A stretch of DNA of 64,000 nucleotides from Arthrinium phaeospermum. Lineage: Eukaryota > Ascomycota > Sordariomycetes > Amphisphaeriales > Apiosporaceae. This document shows, piece by piece, positions 45,340 to 56,238 of the stretch. The notes below the pieces were generated by a model. The model was not told the origin of the DNA and ran no database searches. It saw only the letters and a program-made list of their open reading frames with translations. The first letter of the stretch is position 1, and every line of letters starts with the position of its first letter. The DNA lies in assembly GCA_006503535.1 (NCBI GenBank), contig QYRS01000001.1, forward strand, positions 1,984,001-2,048,000, in the 5' to 3' direction. A program made the position numbers and the translations under genes.

Positions 45340-46740
45340 ATTGAAAGGTGGAGTGGGGGGTATTGGGTTGTATGTTGGAGCTTCTGAGGATTTGAAACGG
45401 CCTGCATCTCAGGGTATCTTTATAATCTTTGCCGTGTCTACCAAAGTATGGATATTACCCCCTTGGATGCCTGATATCAGACCAAGGCTCTCAAGATTCG
45501 ATTCGGGTGACGACTTCGTGCATATTTCGCAGTTTCCATCGATCGATGGAAAAGGGGTACTGCAAGAAACCATCTCCAGACGGACTGCCAGGTCAGCCAT
45601 GGCCATCTTACGAGGAGTCACTGACACTCTCAGTCACTGCGAGTCCAATGACGTCGGTTTTCTCAATAGTTGAGATAAATATAGTATATTTCATTGATTC
45701 CATGAACCAACCGAAATGCACAAATCCTTCGAAGTGGCGCCGTCAAGGTGGCTTGCTGTAATGTTTCCAACACCAACTGAGCACGACGACGGGTAGGAGC
45801 TTCTACAATTGGCAAGACAGTTCCGTACATGCTATGACAGCCGATCAATCCTTCTGCAAGTAAGAAAACCAGTGCCAGGCCAACCAACATGGGGTCTATG
45901 ATGACTTGGAAACCACGATGTGTACGGAGTTTGGGAACTCTGCATCGGGAAACCGTTCTGCAGCCAACATGTCTTGCATATAACAAGCGCTCAAGCCCAA
46001 AAGCCTGCATTTGTGATTGGACACTTGAGACGTAAGCAATTCCTCCTAAATGCAGCCTTCCTGATATGGTGTAACATATTGCGGCGCCATTGCCAAGGCT
46101 CGCCCCCAGGTTGCAACTGACTTCGAACACGAGAGAGGGTATTGATCAGCACCGTGCCGCTATCATTGAAACGAACCGAAAAAAGAGGACAGACCTTTCG
46201 ATTCAAGTCATACAGACACCGGGTATACCGCTGTGTGATTCCGGAGTAGGTTGGCCTCTCATGCATTGCAGTTGATAAGACACGGCACAGAAACCAACAA
46301 TAGATGCCAAGTGGCTATTCGCCTCCATCCACGATGCAGGACGTTGGTTTTCCTCCAACTATGATGTAGCCAGTTAATTGTTCCTTTGGCAAGGCATCCT
46401 GCATTATGATAACATGACCGAGACTTCTGCATACGCTACAAGCTCCGGAATATCAATGATTCTCCGGCGCATCAGTGACTGCCGTTGCTCATCTGGCTGG
46501 CACGATGGGAGATGCGGCCCCCGAAGCAAGGTGTTGCCCGAATATGAGTGTGTTGAAGTGATTCTATGAACAAATGACTACGGAATGAACAAGTATATAT
46601 ATCGAGACCAAGTCCTCAGCGGTAATGAGTTGCGTGTCCCAAATCAGCCCACATCAAAAAGCCCCCTTTCATAAACTACAACACTGGAAGATTCTCCTCT
46701 TATTTGACATTAAGCATACGAACTAGCCCTGTCCATCAAA
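45340..46740. other. Intergenic, divergent promoter region, 1.4 kb
   Basis: Between two secreted-protein genes that diverge. A TATATATA run lies near 46594-46602. A 155-codon frame on the minus strand (45663-46130) has no domain character and is rejected. Confidence 0.45.
45417..45426 (-). promoter_or_regulatory. TATA-like element of the secreted-protein gene
   Basis: Minus strand reads TTATAAAGAT about 80 bases before the ATG at 45339. Position and sequence fit a TATA box. Confidence 0.4.
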
Positions 46741-48203
46741 ATGCAGTTCATATACTACGTTTGCTTCATCACCCTCGTGGCTGCAGCCGGTCCCCAACCT
46801 CCGCTGCTTCCCAGACTTGTACCCTATGTTCTGCCTCCACTGAACATTTTGCCAGAACCTGCTGTGAGCACCGATACAGTCCTGTCTGTCCCCCTCAAGC
46901 CATGTCACGAAACTTATAGTGCTTCTTTTCCAGGTGTTGAGCCAGAATATAAGCATCCGCGCTGACGATGGAGCCGACCATGGTCTCCCTAACGTTATTT
47001 TCCAACCATTGCCTGGCTACCAGTGGGACCAAGATGTAACGGGGGATGAGTACCCGCACAAGACAAGGGTTATCGACGCGTGGCACACAGCCATGGAGCT
47101 AGCCAAAGCTGCAAAGGAAAGTATCAAAGATGTGACCCCGGCCCGCTTGGAGGAGCAAGCCAAGGAAGTCCGAGACAAGAAAAAAGGGAAAAAGCCGACC
47201 AAGCCTCAAGTACAAGCCAAGGTCCGCACATGGATTGCACAGCAGTTTCCAGCTTACACACAACTTTTCGGAGCAGCCATGGAACAAGGGCTTGTGCCTG
47301 ATAACGAGCTTAGTCAATCTTGGGGTGCGCCGCAGTTGATCCACGACAGACTCGACAAGCTCCTCAAGAACATTGGCGATCCGGACGCCATAGGAAGTCC
47401 GATCTGGTCGGATCTAAGCGAAGACAAGCTACACTGGCATCGTAACAAACATCCTTTATACATTACTCGCCACGAGAACCCCGTGAGCGTCAACGGCGAC
47501 ACGCCATGCGAAGGAGGCACACAGGCTTTCACAGACAGGGCATCGGAAATGCGAGATTTCGAGACGGGTCAGTGGCCTTTGACGCATCCCAGAACCCATG
47601 AAGAAGCGAAGCATATGCACTGATACGTGAAGCAGCTGGTCCAAACAAACCGGATCCTAACGCGTGGGTTATCAACCTCTGCAAACCTTTCTTCGAGTTA
47701 CCTGTCTTGTCCCAGCTGCTGCAACAGCTGAAAGACGGGAAAAAGACAAAGGAAGAAGTTTGCACCCTGAAACACGACACCACGGCACGGGTACTTTTTC
47801 ATGAAATGACCCATCTCGGCTTCACACTGAATCTCTTGCCGCCTCTCGGAGCAGACCTCGTAGGCTACGAAAGGGCCGCGAAGAATGCACTGACCGGGGG
47901 AGGCACACAGAAGGCGAACTTTTACCGCATGGGGGAGAAAAAGGTCGGCTCGTCTGAGTTGCCTGACAGTTATGCTTGGTTTGGGGTAAGTGTTCTGTTC
48001 CATCACTCGAACCACAGCCTTCTCGTGGACTGACTGTCCTGCTGTAGGTGTACGCTTTTCTGAATGCTCTGGACGCTTGTAAAGGAGTCCATTGGAGCAA
48101 AGAAAAGAATGCCGAAGCTGATGGCGGCTGCACCGATGTGTGGCCACAGGACGAGAAAAAGGTAACTCTAAGTGCTTGGACTACATATCAAAAAGGGCAG
48201 TAA
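46741..48203 (+). CDS. Secreted zinc metallopeptidase-like protein (HEMTH; aspzincin-like)
   Basis: Predicted secreted peptidase. Four exons, 46741-46863, 46934-47567, 47612-47985 and 48048-48203, with introns of 70, 44 and 62 bases, give 428 residues. The signal peptide MQFIYYVCFITLVAAAG is clear. The N-terminal half (QPLPGYQWDQDV, KTRVIDAWHTAMELAK) resembles the propeptide/N-domain of fungal M35-like proteins. The zinc site is VLFHEMTHL, followed by GADLVGYE, where an Asp before Gly-Tyr could be the third ligand as in aspzincins. PDSYAWFGVYAFLNAL is the typical D/N-S-Y-x-x-F block after it. The 44-base intron is very short but is required to reach the HEMTH frame (FET-AYALIREA). A short Cys-containing tail follows. 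Confidence in the fold is good, in catalytic activity moderate. Confidence 0.8.
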
Positions 48204-48458
48204 GAAGCCCGGAGAGACATGTTGCTATTTTTATCGGTTGTAGTGTAACCCCGAGCGCATGGCTTGGATGGGGCAGTGCATGGGCGTTGGTGCTTGTGTC
48301 AAAGCAAGTCCCCACACGGGATCCCCCTCATCCCCCCATCGGCTGTATTACAGGTCTTTCATATCTTTCACTTAATCGACAACCTCTTGTCTTCCACTTT
48401 GGCCCAGGAGACCAAATAATTCTGCCAATTGAACCCTCGTTGATTCAAAACTTCCATC

Positions 48459-49856
48459 ATGAATATTCTGGATCGATTGCCACCGGAACTGCAGCTACGA
48501 GCCCTTGGCACCTGTGCAAGTGGTGATTTGCTTTCCATCTGCTTACTATCCCGTCGATTCTACCACGTTTGCCTCCCAATATTATACCACAGCGTCGATC
48601 TGAGCTCCCACAATCGTGATGCTGTCGCTGGCACGGATGGATTCGGACGAGAGTTTGAGTATCCATCTGACTGGGTGGATCGGGACGAGGGTTTCGGAGA
48701 CGTTGATAGTCGGCTGTATGAGCGACAGCTGGTGTTTCTGAGAACCTTGCACGCAAAGCCCGACCTAGGAAGCTACGTAAGAGAACTGCACTGGACCACC
48801 GCGTGTATATCCTACGTGGCGACCGAGAAAGAACTTGAGCCGCACTTACGACCATGCGCCGTCGAAGACTACGATGGGGCTTGGTTCTGGGTTCGAAATC
48901 GACTCTACTATCAGTTACGGAAAGAGTTTGACTTCCATGAAAGCAACTCCTACCTTTGGGAAACATTCGGTTTCATGGATCGCATCAAGGATGTCGACAT
49001 TGCATTCGTAAATCGCGAAACCCGGGAGGCGGACCCCCCGCCGCCCGGCTTGTTCTCATCCGCCCAGTCGATTCGGTTAACTGGCATAGCATCGCGGAAC
49101 TTGATCAAGAATCTGTTGAGATCCACAGATCCATCGCGCTTGAAAGAACTCCACCTCAACAACATCACCGAGTTTGCTGAGCTCTACGGTATTCGGGAAG
49201 GGATAACCGTACGGAAAAAGGGGCAAACACGACCCTTCCCCACCACAATCAGCAGCCGCGCGGGACCCATGTTGACTCATCTCCGCCCCTTCATTGGCAA
49301 GTGGACAAACTTGGACACTTTGGCGATCGACACTGTTGGCGAACCCACACCGGGTACCTGGGGTATTGCGTCGGCGGAGACCGAAGAGAAGCGGTATGAG
49401 GAGATTGGGGCCTTCATCAGGTCGGTAGCATCGCAGTTGCGCGTGCTGCACTTCCAACAAGGCCTGAACGGTTACTACCACGGCTTTCGACGTCCCGGGC
49501 GCTGCGGTGCGCCTAGAATGCCACATCCCGATGGGATTCGGCCCATGGACTCGCGATTCCACCGACATATCCTGCCCGCAATCACAGAGAGCACATGGTC
49601 CAGGCTCCGGCGATTAGAGTTGTTTGGCGTCGCCTCTTATACCTACAGACTGAGCGGCAAGGCCAGAGTGGCAAATCTCCCTCTGAGCGACGATGATCAG
49701 AACAACATTCGAAGAGCTGTAGGCGATGAGGTGGGGATTGACATTCGGCCCGACGCCACGAAGGACTTTTGGGTTGCAGAGAGTGATGAAACAGGGATTC
49801 AGGAAATAGAAGAAGGGAATGATACGGAATCTGATGAAGACGGATACGAAGGTTGA
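48459..49856 (+). CDS. F-box protein
   Basis: Intronless gene of 465 residues. The N-terminus, ILDRLPPELQLRALGTC-ASGDLLSICLLSRRFYHVCLPILYHSVDL, is a clear F-box (residues about 3-45). Such proteins usually bind Skp1 and bring substrates to an SCF ubiquitin ligase. The following region has scattered leucine-rich, LRR-like segments (IKNLLRSTDPSRLKELHLNNI, WTNLDTLAIDTV, STWSRLRRLELFG), as in the large lineage-specific F-box families of ascomycetes. The tail is acidic (EIEEGNDTESDEDGYEG). The substrate is unknown. The gene starts 255 bases after the metallopeptidase gene and is free of frameshifts. Confidence 0.85.
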   Translation: MNILDRLPPELQLRALGTCASGDLLSICLLSRRFYHVCLPILYHSVDLSSHNRDAVAGTDGFGREFEYPSDWVDRDEGFGDVDSRLYERQLVFLRTLHAKPDLGSYVRELHWTTACISYVATEKELEPHLRPCAVEDYDGAWFWVRNRLYYQLRKEFDFHESNSYLWETFGFMDRIKDVDIAFVNRETREADPPPPGLFSSAQSIRLTGIASRNLIKNLLRSTDPSRLKELHLNNITEFAELYGIREGITVRKKGQTRPFPTTISSRAGPMLTHLRPFIGKWTNLDTLAIDTVGEPTPGTWGIASAETEEKRYEEIGAFIRSVASQLRVLHFQQGLNGYYHGFRRPGRCGAPRMPHPDGIRPMDSRFHRHILPAITESTWSRLRRLELFGVASYTYRLSGKARVANLPLSDDDQNNIRRAVGDEVGIDIRPDATKDFWVAESDETGIQEIEEGNDTESDEDGYEG

Positions 49857-50789
49857 GATTTACGATACCTGACGTATGCCTGGTGGGAATGTCAGGTGTA
49901 TAACAAAAATAAGACCACAACACCATGCTGGCATAGTAACAAGCGATATTGACGGTGAATAAATGGCCTGGATCCTGGTTGTTAGGCATGCAGTTGGGCG
50001 GGCGTGGCTTGGTAGGAATCGAAAGAAAGAAAATATTTCAGTTGGTCTCACAGGCGCACATTCCTTGCTGAGATATCCCCGCATGCAGCCCAGCTGCCAG
50101 CATGCGATATCTTGACTGGCATAATCCCCCGTATCGGACCTCGGAACCCCGGTGAATTCCGAGTGGGGAAAAAGTACATGTCTAATACTGTTGAAGCTTG
50201 GTTTCTTTTTCCCTTTTTGATTTTCTCGGCAGAATACCAGGTTATGCACAAGTATAAAACCTCGTTTGATATCAGTGTTACATTGCAGAGAAATTGAAGG
50301 GAAGCAGATGCTTTACACGAGTATGGCGATGAGATATATGGTGTTAGATCTTAAAGGTAGATCTTTTGTCATGTGCCCCTATCTTTTGCTGCTTGGGGAC
50401 TGGTGATCTTTTCCATCTTCGGTCTCACAATGCATTGATACTTCGTGACCATGTCACGAGTCACAGATGATGGATGTTTGGCGAGCCCTCTTTCACTGAA
50501 CGTCATGCCGTCTTTCATGGACGTGTATCAGAACCAACTTCAACCCTCAATGGGGTTGTCCTCATGTTTGCTTCGCGACAAAGCATACGTCTCCTACGAG
50601 CGCTAACAAGGAAATTGTCTTTCAGATGTATACGCCCTTGGGCACACAGCGCGTATCCCACATTTCTATATAAGCAAAATATATCATCCCCAATGCCTCC
50701 TGCTTCCATTCTTTTTATAGTTTTACGTATTATTCTTCATTCTTTTAGTTGATTCTATTCGGCTGCATTAAAATTGTATCACATCTGGT
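49857..50789. other. Intergenic, 933 bases
   Basis: No gene recognised. The distal part is the promoter of the next gene. Confidence 0.45.
50665..50675 (+). promoter_or_regulatory. TATA-like element
   Basis: TCTATATAAGC lies about 120 bases before the ATG at 50790 and fits a TATA box in sequence and distance. Confidence 0.4.
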
Positions 50790-51629
50790 ATGGATCACGA
50801 TGGTCCAAAAGTCGGGACCACTGTTGGGGTAGTATCTGGCGTCATCGCGCTTGGTTTCTTGATCTGGTATTTCGTTCATTACCGACGCAAGAAAGAAATG
50901 CGTAGGATTACAGGGAGGAAGCCCAAAGGCCGTAAACCAACTAGCTCACATAGACCGGGCCAAACTCAGTCGGAATTCCAAACGTGCCCAGAAGAGACTG
51001 GTCGTCATTCTAGTACTGCGGACGTCGAGACCGGCCTCGCAACCGCCCCAAACGAGCCTCGGGAATCGCAGAGAAGCCCCGATCATGCAGTCGCTATGAA
51101 CAACGCGAGAACCCCGACACTGAGCAACAGTCACAAACCTCGAGTAAATGCGGATCCTTCCCAAGAAGAACTATCTCCCCCGTCGTATTTTAGGGTTGGT
51201 GATGACGACTGCCAGGATGAATCCACGAGCCACGCCCAAAATCACAACAGTGTTTTGGAGGAATCATTTCATGCTGGAGCTGTGTATCCACCGCCATATA
51301 CTCTCTCAGCTTGGGATCAAACCCCTGAGGCACGGCTTTCTGGTACGGGTCATTCGAATGATAGAGATCAAAATAACTACCAAACTGTATCAGCAGACTC
51401 AATGGCCACCCGATTCGGCAGTAGTATGCATGAGCCCCAGCATAACTCGACTTGTTCAACGAGAGTAGGTCCGAAGCAGGCACTGCAGGTTCGACTAGGC
51501 ATTGATGCCGGTATTCAACGCAGTGTCAGCGCTGTTAGCAGAGTATCGTACAGTCATGAGATTGGTAATGGCATACCCGTGTCGCCTGTTTCGCCGCTTG
51601 GCTCGGAAGATCACTACAATCGCAGATAG
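50790..51629 (+). CDS. Single-pass membrane protein with two PPxY motifs, 279 residues
   Basis: Intronless. A very short N-terminus (MDHDGPKVG) is followed by one helix, TTVGVVSGVIALGFLIWYFVHY at about 10-31. A strongly basic juxtamembrane stretch follows (RRKKEMRRITGRKPKGRKP), so the remaining 230 residues are cytosolic and look disordered (Ser/Pro/Gln-rich). PPSY (130-133) and PPPY (167-170) are PPxY motifs, which bind WW domains of Rsp5/Nedd4-type ubiquitin ligases. Together with the single helix, this suggests a membrane adaptor for ubiquitination or a short-lived membrane protein. The family is not recognised; adaptor role is inference. Confidence 0.65.
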   Translation: MDHDGPKVGTTVGVVSGVIALGFLIWYFVHYRRKKEMRRITGRKPKGRKPTSSHRPGQTQSEFQTCPEETGRHSSTADVETGLATAPNEPRESQRSPDHAVAMNNARTPTLSNSHKPRVNADPSQEELSPPSYFRVGDDDCQDESTSHAQNHNSVLEESFHAGAVYPPPYTLSAWDQTPEARLSGTGHSNDRDQNNYQTVSADSMATRFGSSMHEPQHNSTCSTRVGPKQALQVRLGIDAGIQRSVSAVSRVSYSHEIGNGIPVSPVSPLGSEDHYNRR

Positions 51630-52798
51630 TCCAAATATGGAAACCTCTATTCCCTCATCGAAAGTTTGAAAGTTTTAGGCAGCCATCCATTAATATCCAC
51701 TTGAATGACATGCCACTTGAATAATGTGTCCACTCGAATAATGTGTGCAATTGAATAATATACTATGTCCACTTGAAAAGTAGGGGTGTGAGAAAAGGTA
51801 TGGGTGGAATTGAACAGTGGGTGGGTCAAGGTGCATTATAAAGAGGGCATGGAGAAAGGATTATGAGAAATGGTACTACTTATGATATGAAAGGGGATCA
51901 AGTATAATACAATCTATTCCCGTGAAGTATTACGTGTTAGTCCACGGCAAAGGGATGGCGAGAAGTGCAGCTTCGGGACTGGATGTGGGACGAAAGCGGC
52001 AGCCTTCTGGAATACGCATTCCATCAAAAAGTCCTACAAGCTGGCACGACAAAACTGTAGGATCAGGGTTGGGAGAGGCTGTGCATTGGTTGGTTGTTGG
52101 GCATTTGGTTGGTTCTGCAAATGCACATTCCCAACAGGAACTCCACCGTCAGGATCCCGGAAACGGCATCTAGTTTTGCACGCGGCACAGGTGTCAGGGG
52201 TGCAGCACGGGCACAAGAACCGACTGGCACGATGTTCCATGCAGCCTACCACAGCTGCGAAGAGAGTGGATGAATTCTGGGCAGGGTCGTTTGCCTTTTC
52301 GTCCTACCAGGTTATTTCATGTAAGACTCCATCACCAGGCACAAGCCAAAGTCGGGGCCTGATTGCATATAGTACGCTCTAATACTTGATTGTGGTCGTT
52401 TAAGAGGACATTGTTGGGGTCACCACGCAGCACCGTGACTGCGTGGTAGTCGGTTAGGTACCACCACCTTGGCACTGGGACGTGCATCTCATCCAACGTG
52501 CAAACATGCCCGAGGTACCAGTGAAACTGGAATGTGCATGACTGTTTGTTACTCGAACCAATTCATCATGATAGACGGCTTGTGAAAGCACATGAACGTT
52601 CATTACTAACCCACTCAGCCTCGTATCTATTTCGCAAAAGGCCGAGTTGTATGTAAGCACCATCTCTTTTTGAACACACGAAAGTTACCTCTGCACGCTC
52701 CAATATTGTTCACCAAACAGCGTTTACTTCATATCGTTGACGAAAAGAAAGCCTGTCGAGCTCAGCAGGGTGCTGATTCATGGCGGATTCGGGACAGA
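51630..52798. other. Intergenic, 1.17 kb, with tandem repeats
   Basis: Contains an imperfect repeat block at 51690-51783 (separate entry) and a purine-rich tract after it. No supported gene. Confidence 0.45.
51690..51783. repeat. Imperfect tandem repeat, about 17-base unit
   Basis: About five diverged units of CCACTTGAATAATGTGT follow the stop of the PPxY gene, including CCACTTGAATGACATG, CCACTCGAATAATGTGT and CAATTGAATAATATAC. AT-rich; could be a minisatellite in the 3' region. Confidence 0.6.
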
Positions 52799-52999
52799 AT
52801 GTCGAACACACAGTCGAGCTCACCCAATGAAAGTACGGAGGAAGAGTCGAAAATCAACGAAACACTACTTGTGGTAGAAATCTTTGGAGCCCTCACCGGT
52901 TTCGTGGTCCTGGTGGCTATGCTCGTGGCACTTTGGTACCATCTGCGACAGAAACGGCGGAGACGGCATCCCGAGCTACAGTCCAGGCCAGAGGGTTAA
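52799..52999 (+). CDS. Very small single-pass membrane protein, 66 residues
   Basis: ATG at 52799 (MSNTQSSSPNESTEEESKINET), a polar acidic head with NES and NET as possible glycosylation sites. One long helix follows (LLVVEIFGALTGFVVLVAMLVALWY), then a basic tail YHLRQKRRRRHPELQSRPEG. Type-I-like topology with a cytosolic basic tail is likely. The frame is open 43 codons further upstream without an ATG. Too short for certainty, but the amphipathic partition is unlikely by chance. No family recognised. Confidence 0.45.
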   Translation: MSNTQSSSPNESTEEESKINETLLVVEIFGALTGFVVLVAMLVALWYHLRQKRRRRHPELQSRPEG

Positions 53000-53704
53000 C
53001 TGGTCAAAACAGTTGACTGGTTCAGGGCACCAGGATAGGAGACATAGTCCCGTTGGCTGCGGTCCTGGGGACGCTCAGTATCTTTGTCATGATAGGCGTG
53101 GCCTGTCGAACTTGGGGTTGCTAGAGAACGAAAAGAAAGGTAAATAAAAAGGGGGTCATGGCTTGAGAATCGACTAGGCTGGACTGCAGTAGGTCTAGAA
53201 ATGTGCTTGGAAAGATGAGACTCCTCCTCATTGACTCCATAGTCCCAAAAGAAGTCTTCGGGTGAGGTGAATTGCATGATCACAGGTGCATTCGACATAT
53301 GACTGACCACTAAAGACTGCAGGTGATCTTAAACACACAAAATTGGTCGTTTTCCAGTATTGGTATGGAAAATAACCACTTGACACTCAATACGTCGTGT
53401 CTTGACAGGTGAAATGCAAATGATCTTTCGTTGCTTGAACCAAATCATTGCAACACATCATGTCAAGGGTGTGTCATCGTGACCAACGCAACCCTTACAC
53501 TGGTATTTAAATGTCTTGAATATATGGACGCTGAGTGCTGCCACCTACTTCACGAATAAACTTTTCAATTCAAAGGCACTGACAGCTAGATATTACCCGA
53601 AAACTCATTCCTGTGATAATTATCGCATTGTAAATCTACCGCATGTGTCAAACACACATTCGAGTTCAACGATCAAAACTACTAGTCAGGAGGCGGGAAC
53701 CAAA
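53000..53704. other. Intergenic, 705 bases
   Basis: Nothing recognised except AT-rich promoter-like sequence around 53500 (GGTATTTAAATG). Confidence 0.4.
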
Positions 53705-53848
53705 ATGGACGACGTCGTATTTTTGGCTGTCGTTGGTGTGTCTTTGTTAGGAGTTGTTGCCCTGGCAATCAATCATGTCCGTGTTCTGCTGGCGACATAC
53801 AGAGTGGAGATGTCAGAGAAGGTAGCCGATAAAAGGGGCGAGGCTTAA
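53705..53848 (+). CDS. Very small single-pass membrane protein, 47 residues
   Basis: MDDVVFLAVVGVSLLGVVALAI forms one membrane helix right after an acidic start. NHVRVLLATYRVEMSEKVADKRGEA is a basic/amphipathic tail. The ATG context (ACCAAAATGG) is good. It may be a real microprotein, but with only 47 codons chance cannot be excluded. Third of three short membrane genes in the same orientation between 50.8 and 53.9 kb. Confidence 0.4.
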   Translation: MDDVVFLAVVGVSLLGVVALAINHVRVLLATYRVEMSEKVADKRGEA

Positions 53849-54426
53849 TCGTAGGCAAGAAGTCATCATTCCATATCAGAGTATGAAACGCAGTGTGCTA
53901 CGCAACCAAATCTGGCTTTATGTTTACGAAGCAAGCAACTGACCTGAGCCATAGTTCCTTTTCTAGGTGCCGGACCACACCACAAAGCCTGCGGAGCAGT
54001 TCCCAATTCGGATTTCCGGCTACTGACTCAGTCTCCTGATTGGCCATAGACACCCCCATAGTAATATACGAGCAATATGTGTTGATCGCGGCAATTTTGC
54101 CATCTTGCTGAGATGGGCAAATCACATTCGCGCAAGACTACCCCCTGCCAAGACCCCACGCGGTAGATGAGCACAGCGGATAGCACCAAATCGCAAGTAA
54201 CCCTGTTATCTCAAGTTCCTAGATGGAGATGATGTCAACCGCACTGCAAGTACTGACAGCCCGGTAGATATGTGAGGGGTGCTTTTGCACGTGCACCCGG
54301 CTGTCAGATCCGGCTCATGGGGGAGAGGAATGCATAAGTATGCATCTATTCACGACCCCTTGGCATGCCACCCTGTCGCCTCTGCAGGACCCCAAGCCAA
54401 ACTTGCTGCTCCCATCACCAGTAACC
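53849..54426. other. Intergenic, 578 bases
   Basis: Nothing recognised; promoter of the DUF1996 gene at its right end. Confidence 0.45.
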
Positions 54427-55992
54427 ATGCTCCTAAGTAAGCTATCGACCGTCGCCTTGTTGGCGCGAGGCATCCAGGCCGCTGCTGTCCTGCGATTCGG
54501 ATGCTCGCAGATCATCGTCGAGCGTCTCGACCCGTACGTAACATCGAGCTTGCATCACCAAAAACGATATGTGCTGATGTTCATGAACAGTCTCGTCAAC
54601 CCCGGTGATAATCCATCGCCACATGTGCACCAGGCAAGCATAAGCCTAAATAGCCCTTTCCAGATGCTTCACCTGCATACTAACGCCCTCATAGGTAGTA
54701 GGCGGCGTAAGTTGACCATTTCCAACCCGACAGGCCAGTAATCCCCGTCCAGTAACTGATAGCAAGCCATCGCGATACCATTAGAATGCGTTTTCAGCGC
54801 TGATTCCCCAGTCCGACGTCTCGGAGCTGGCCAACTGCACTACCTGCACCTTCAGCGAGGACCTGTCCAACTACTGGACGGCCAACATGTACTTCAAGGC
54901 GCGCAACGGGACGTACAAGCGCGTCGGCCAGATCCCAAACCGATTCCTGAACGGCGAGACAGGCGGGATGACGATATACTACACAGGCCCCTACGACGGA
55001 TCCAAGGTCACCGCCTTCAAGCCTGTAAGTATCCTCTGGGGGAGAAGAGCGGGTAAACAGACATCCAGCTGTGTGTCGTGAAAGTTGTGTACCTGGCTAA
55101 TCAAAGGCGTCTTCGACTCGCAAACACAGGGCTTCCGCATGCTGGCCGGCGACCCTCTGCAGCGCGCCACGGGCGGCGTGACCAAGTGGAACGCCATCTG
55201 CTTCCGCTGCTACAACGCCAAGAACTTCGGCGGAGACAACTACGCCCCCTGCGCTGACCCCACGGTCGACTCGGTCGCGCTGCCCAACAAGATGTGCCCC
55301 GGCGGCATCCGGACGACGATCCGGTTCCCCACGTGAGTTTTCCGCTTCAAACATACCCAAGTTGGGGAGTTACAACACAGAGCGTGAATGGAGAATACTG
55401 ACATTGTGCATCCAGGTGCTGGGACGGCAAGAACCTCGACAGCCCCGACCACACCTCCCACGTCTCCTACCCGTCCAGCGGCACCTTCGAGTCCAACGGC
55501 CCCTGCCCGTCGACGCACCCGGTCAAGCTGCCGCAGCTCATGTTCGAGGTGATCTGGACACGGCCCCCTTCAACGACAAGTCCCTCTGGCCCGCCGACGG
55601 CTCGCAGCCCTTCGTCTTCAGCCAGGGCGACGACACGGGCTACGGCCAGCACGGCGACTACGTCTTCGGCTGGAAGGGCAGCGCGCTGCAGAACGCCATC
55701 GACGCCGGCTGCTTCGGCGCCAACTGCCGCGCCCTCAAGTCGCAGACCTTCGCCGCCGCCAACAAGTGCGCCGTGCCCAAGGAGGTCAAGGAGGACGTCG
55801 AGGGATGTAAGTAGTAAACCCCCGCTCGTGAGCCCCTTTGCGGAGATGGACTGACCGACGGATACTCCAGGGCTCACTGAGCTCCCGGGCGGTTCTATGG
55901 GCAGTAAAGACGTGGAACCGATACCGCGATTGAGAGCCTCAGTGTTAAATGTAGGAACTGAACCGGCAGTCAGGGAAACGAGATTGGGTTAG
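54427..55992 (+). CDS. Secreted DUF1996 protein, one frameshift
   Basis: Extracellular protein of the DUF1996 family (fungal, often expressed on plant material; activity unknown). Seven exons: 54427-54533, 54591-54633, 54695-54706, 54785-55024, 55130-55332, 55416-55806 and 55871-55992. Signal peptide [19 protein letters not shown]. Family blocks: [107 protein letters not shown] and [18 protein letters not shown]. One G appears lost near 55556 (GGG reduced to GG after the Ile codon); the frame then continues with [25 protein letters not shown]. With that base the exons sum to 372 residues, in phase. Intron 2 is GC-AG and exon 3 is only 12 bases. The last exon gives GWLTELPGG, the usual C-terminal block. 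Confidence 0.88.
54634..54694 (+). other. GC-AG intron in the DUF1996 gene
   Basis: CAG|GCAAGC donor and CATAG acceptor, 61 bases, with a TACTAAC branch site at about 54678-54684. Splicing joins SPHVHQ to VVGG as the family requires. Confidence 0.8.
54695..54706 (+). other. 12-base micro-exon
   Basis: Four codons (VVGG) between introns 54634-54694 and 54707-54784. Both sides match the HQ-x-VGGNAF block of DUF1996 proteins, so skipping it would delete a conserved motif. Confidence 0.75.
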
Positions 55993-56238
55993 TCAGCCTG
56001 CGTGGGGAGTAAGTGATTATAATTCCGATTATGTGGGATATATATATATAGTGACTTCGTTGGGTAACATAAATACAAACACCTTGCCAGGACCTGAAAG
56101 GGGGTATTATCACCTCTGCCCAGTAGCTAAGCATGACAGCATGAAATCGTAGCAAAGCGGCGTCATTATGGTACGCCACCCCGAGAGTCTCGTCCCGTCC
56201 CATCGTGAAGCATGCCTGTGGAACGCCCAGTTTCCCCC

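Noticed and set aside
45663..46130. 155-codon minus-strand frame
   Set aside because: No motif, no family resemblance, and it lies in the shared promoter region of two divergent genes.
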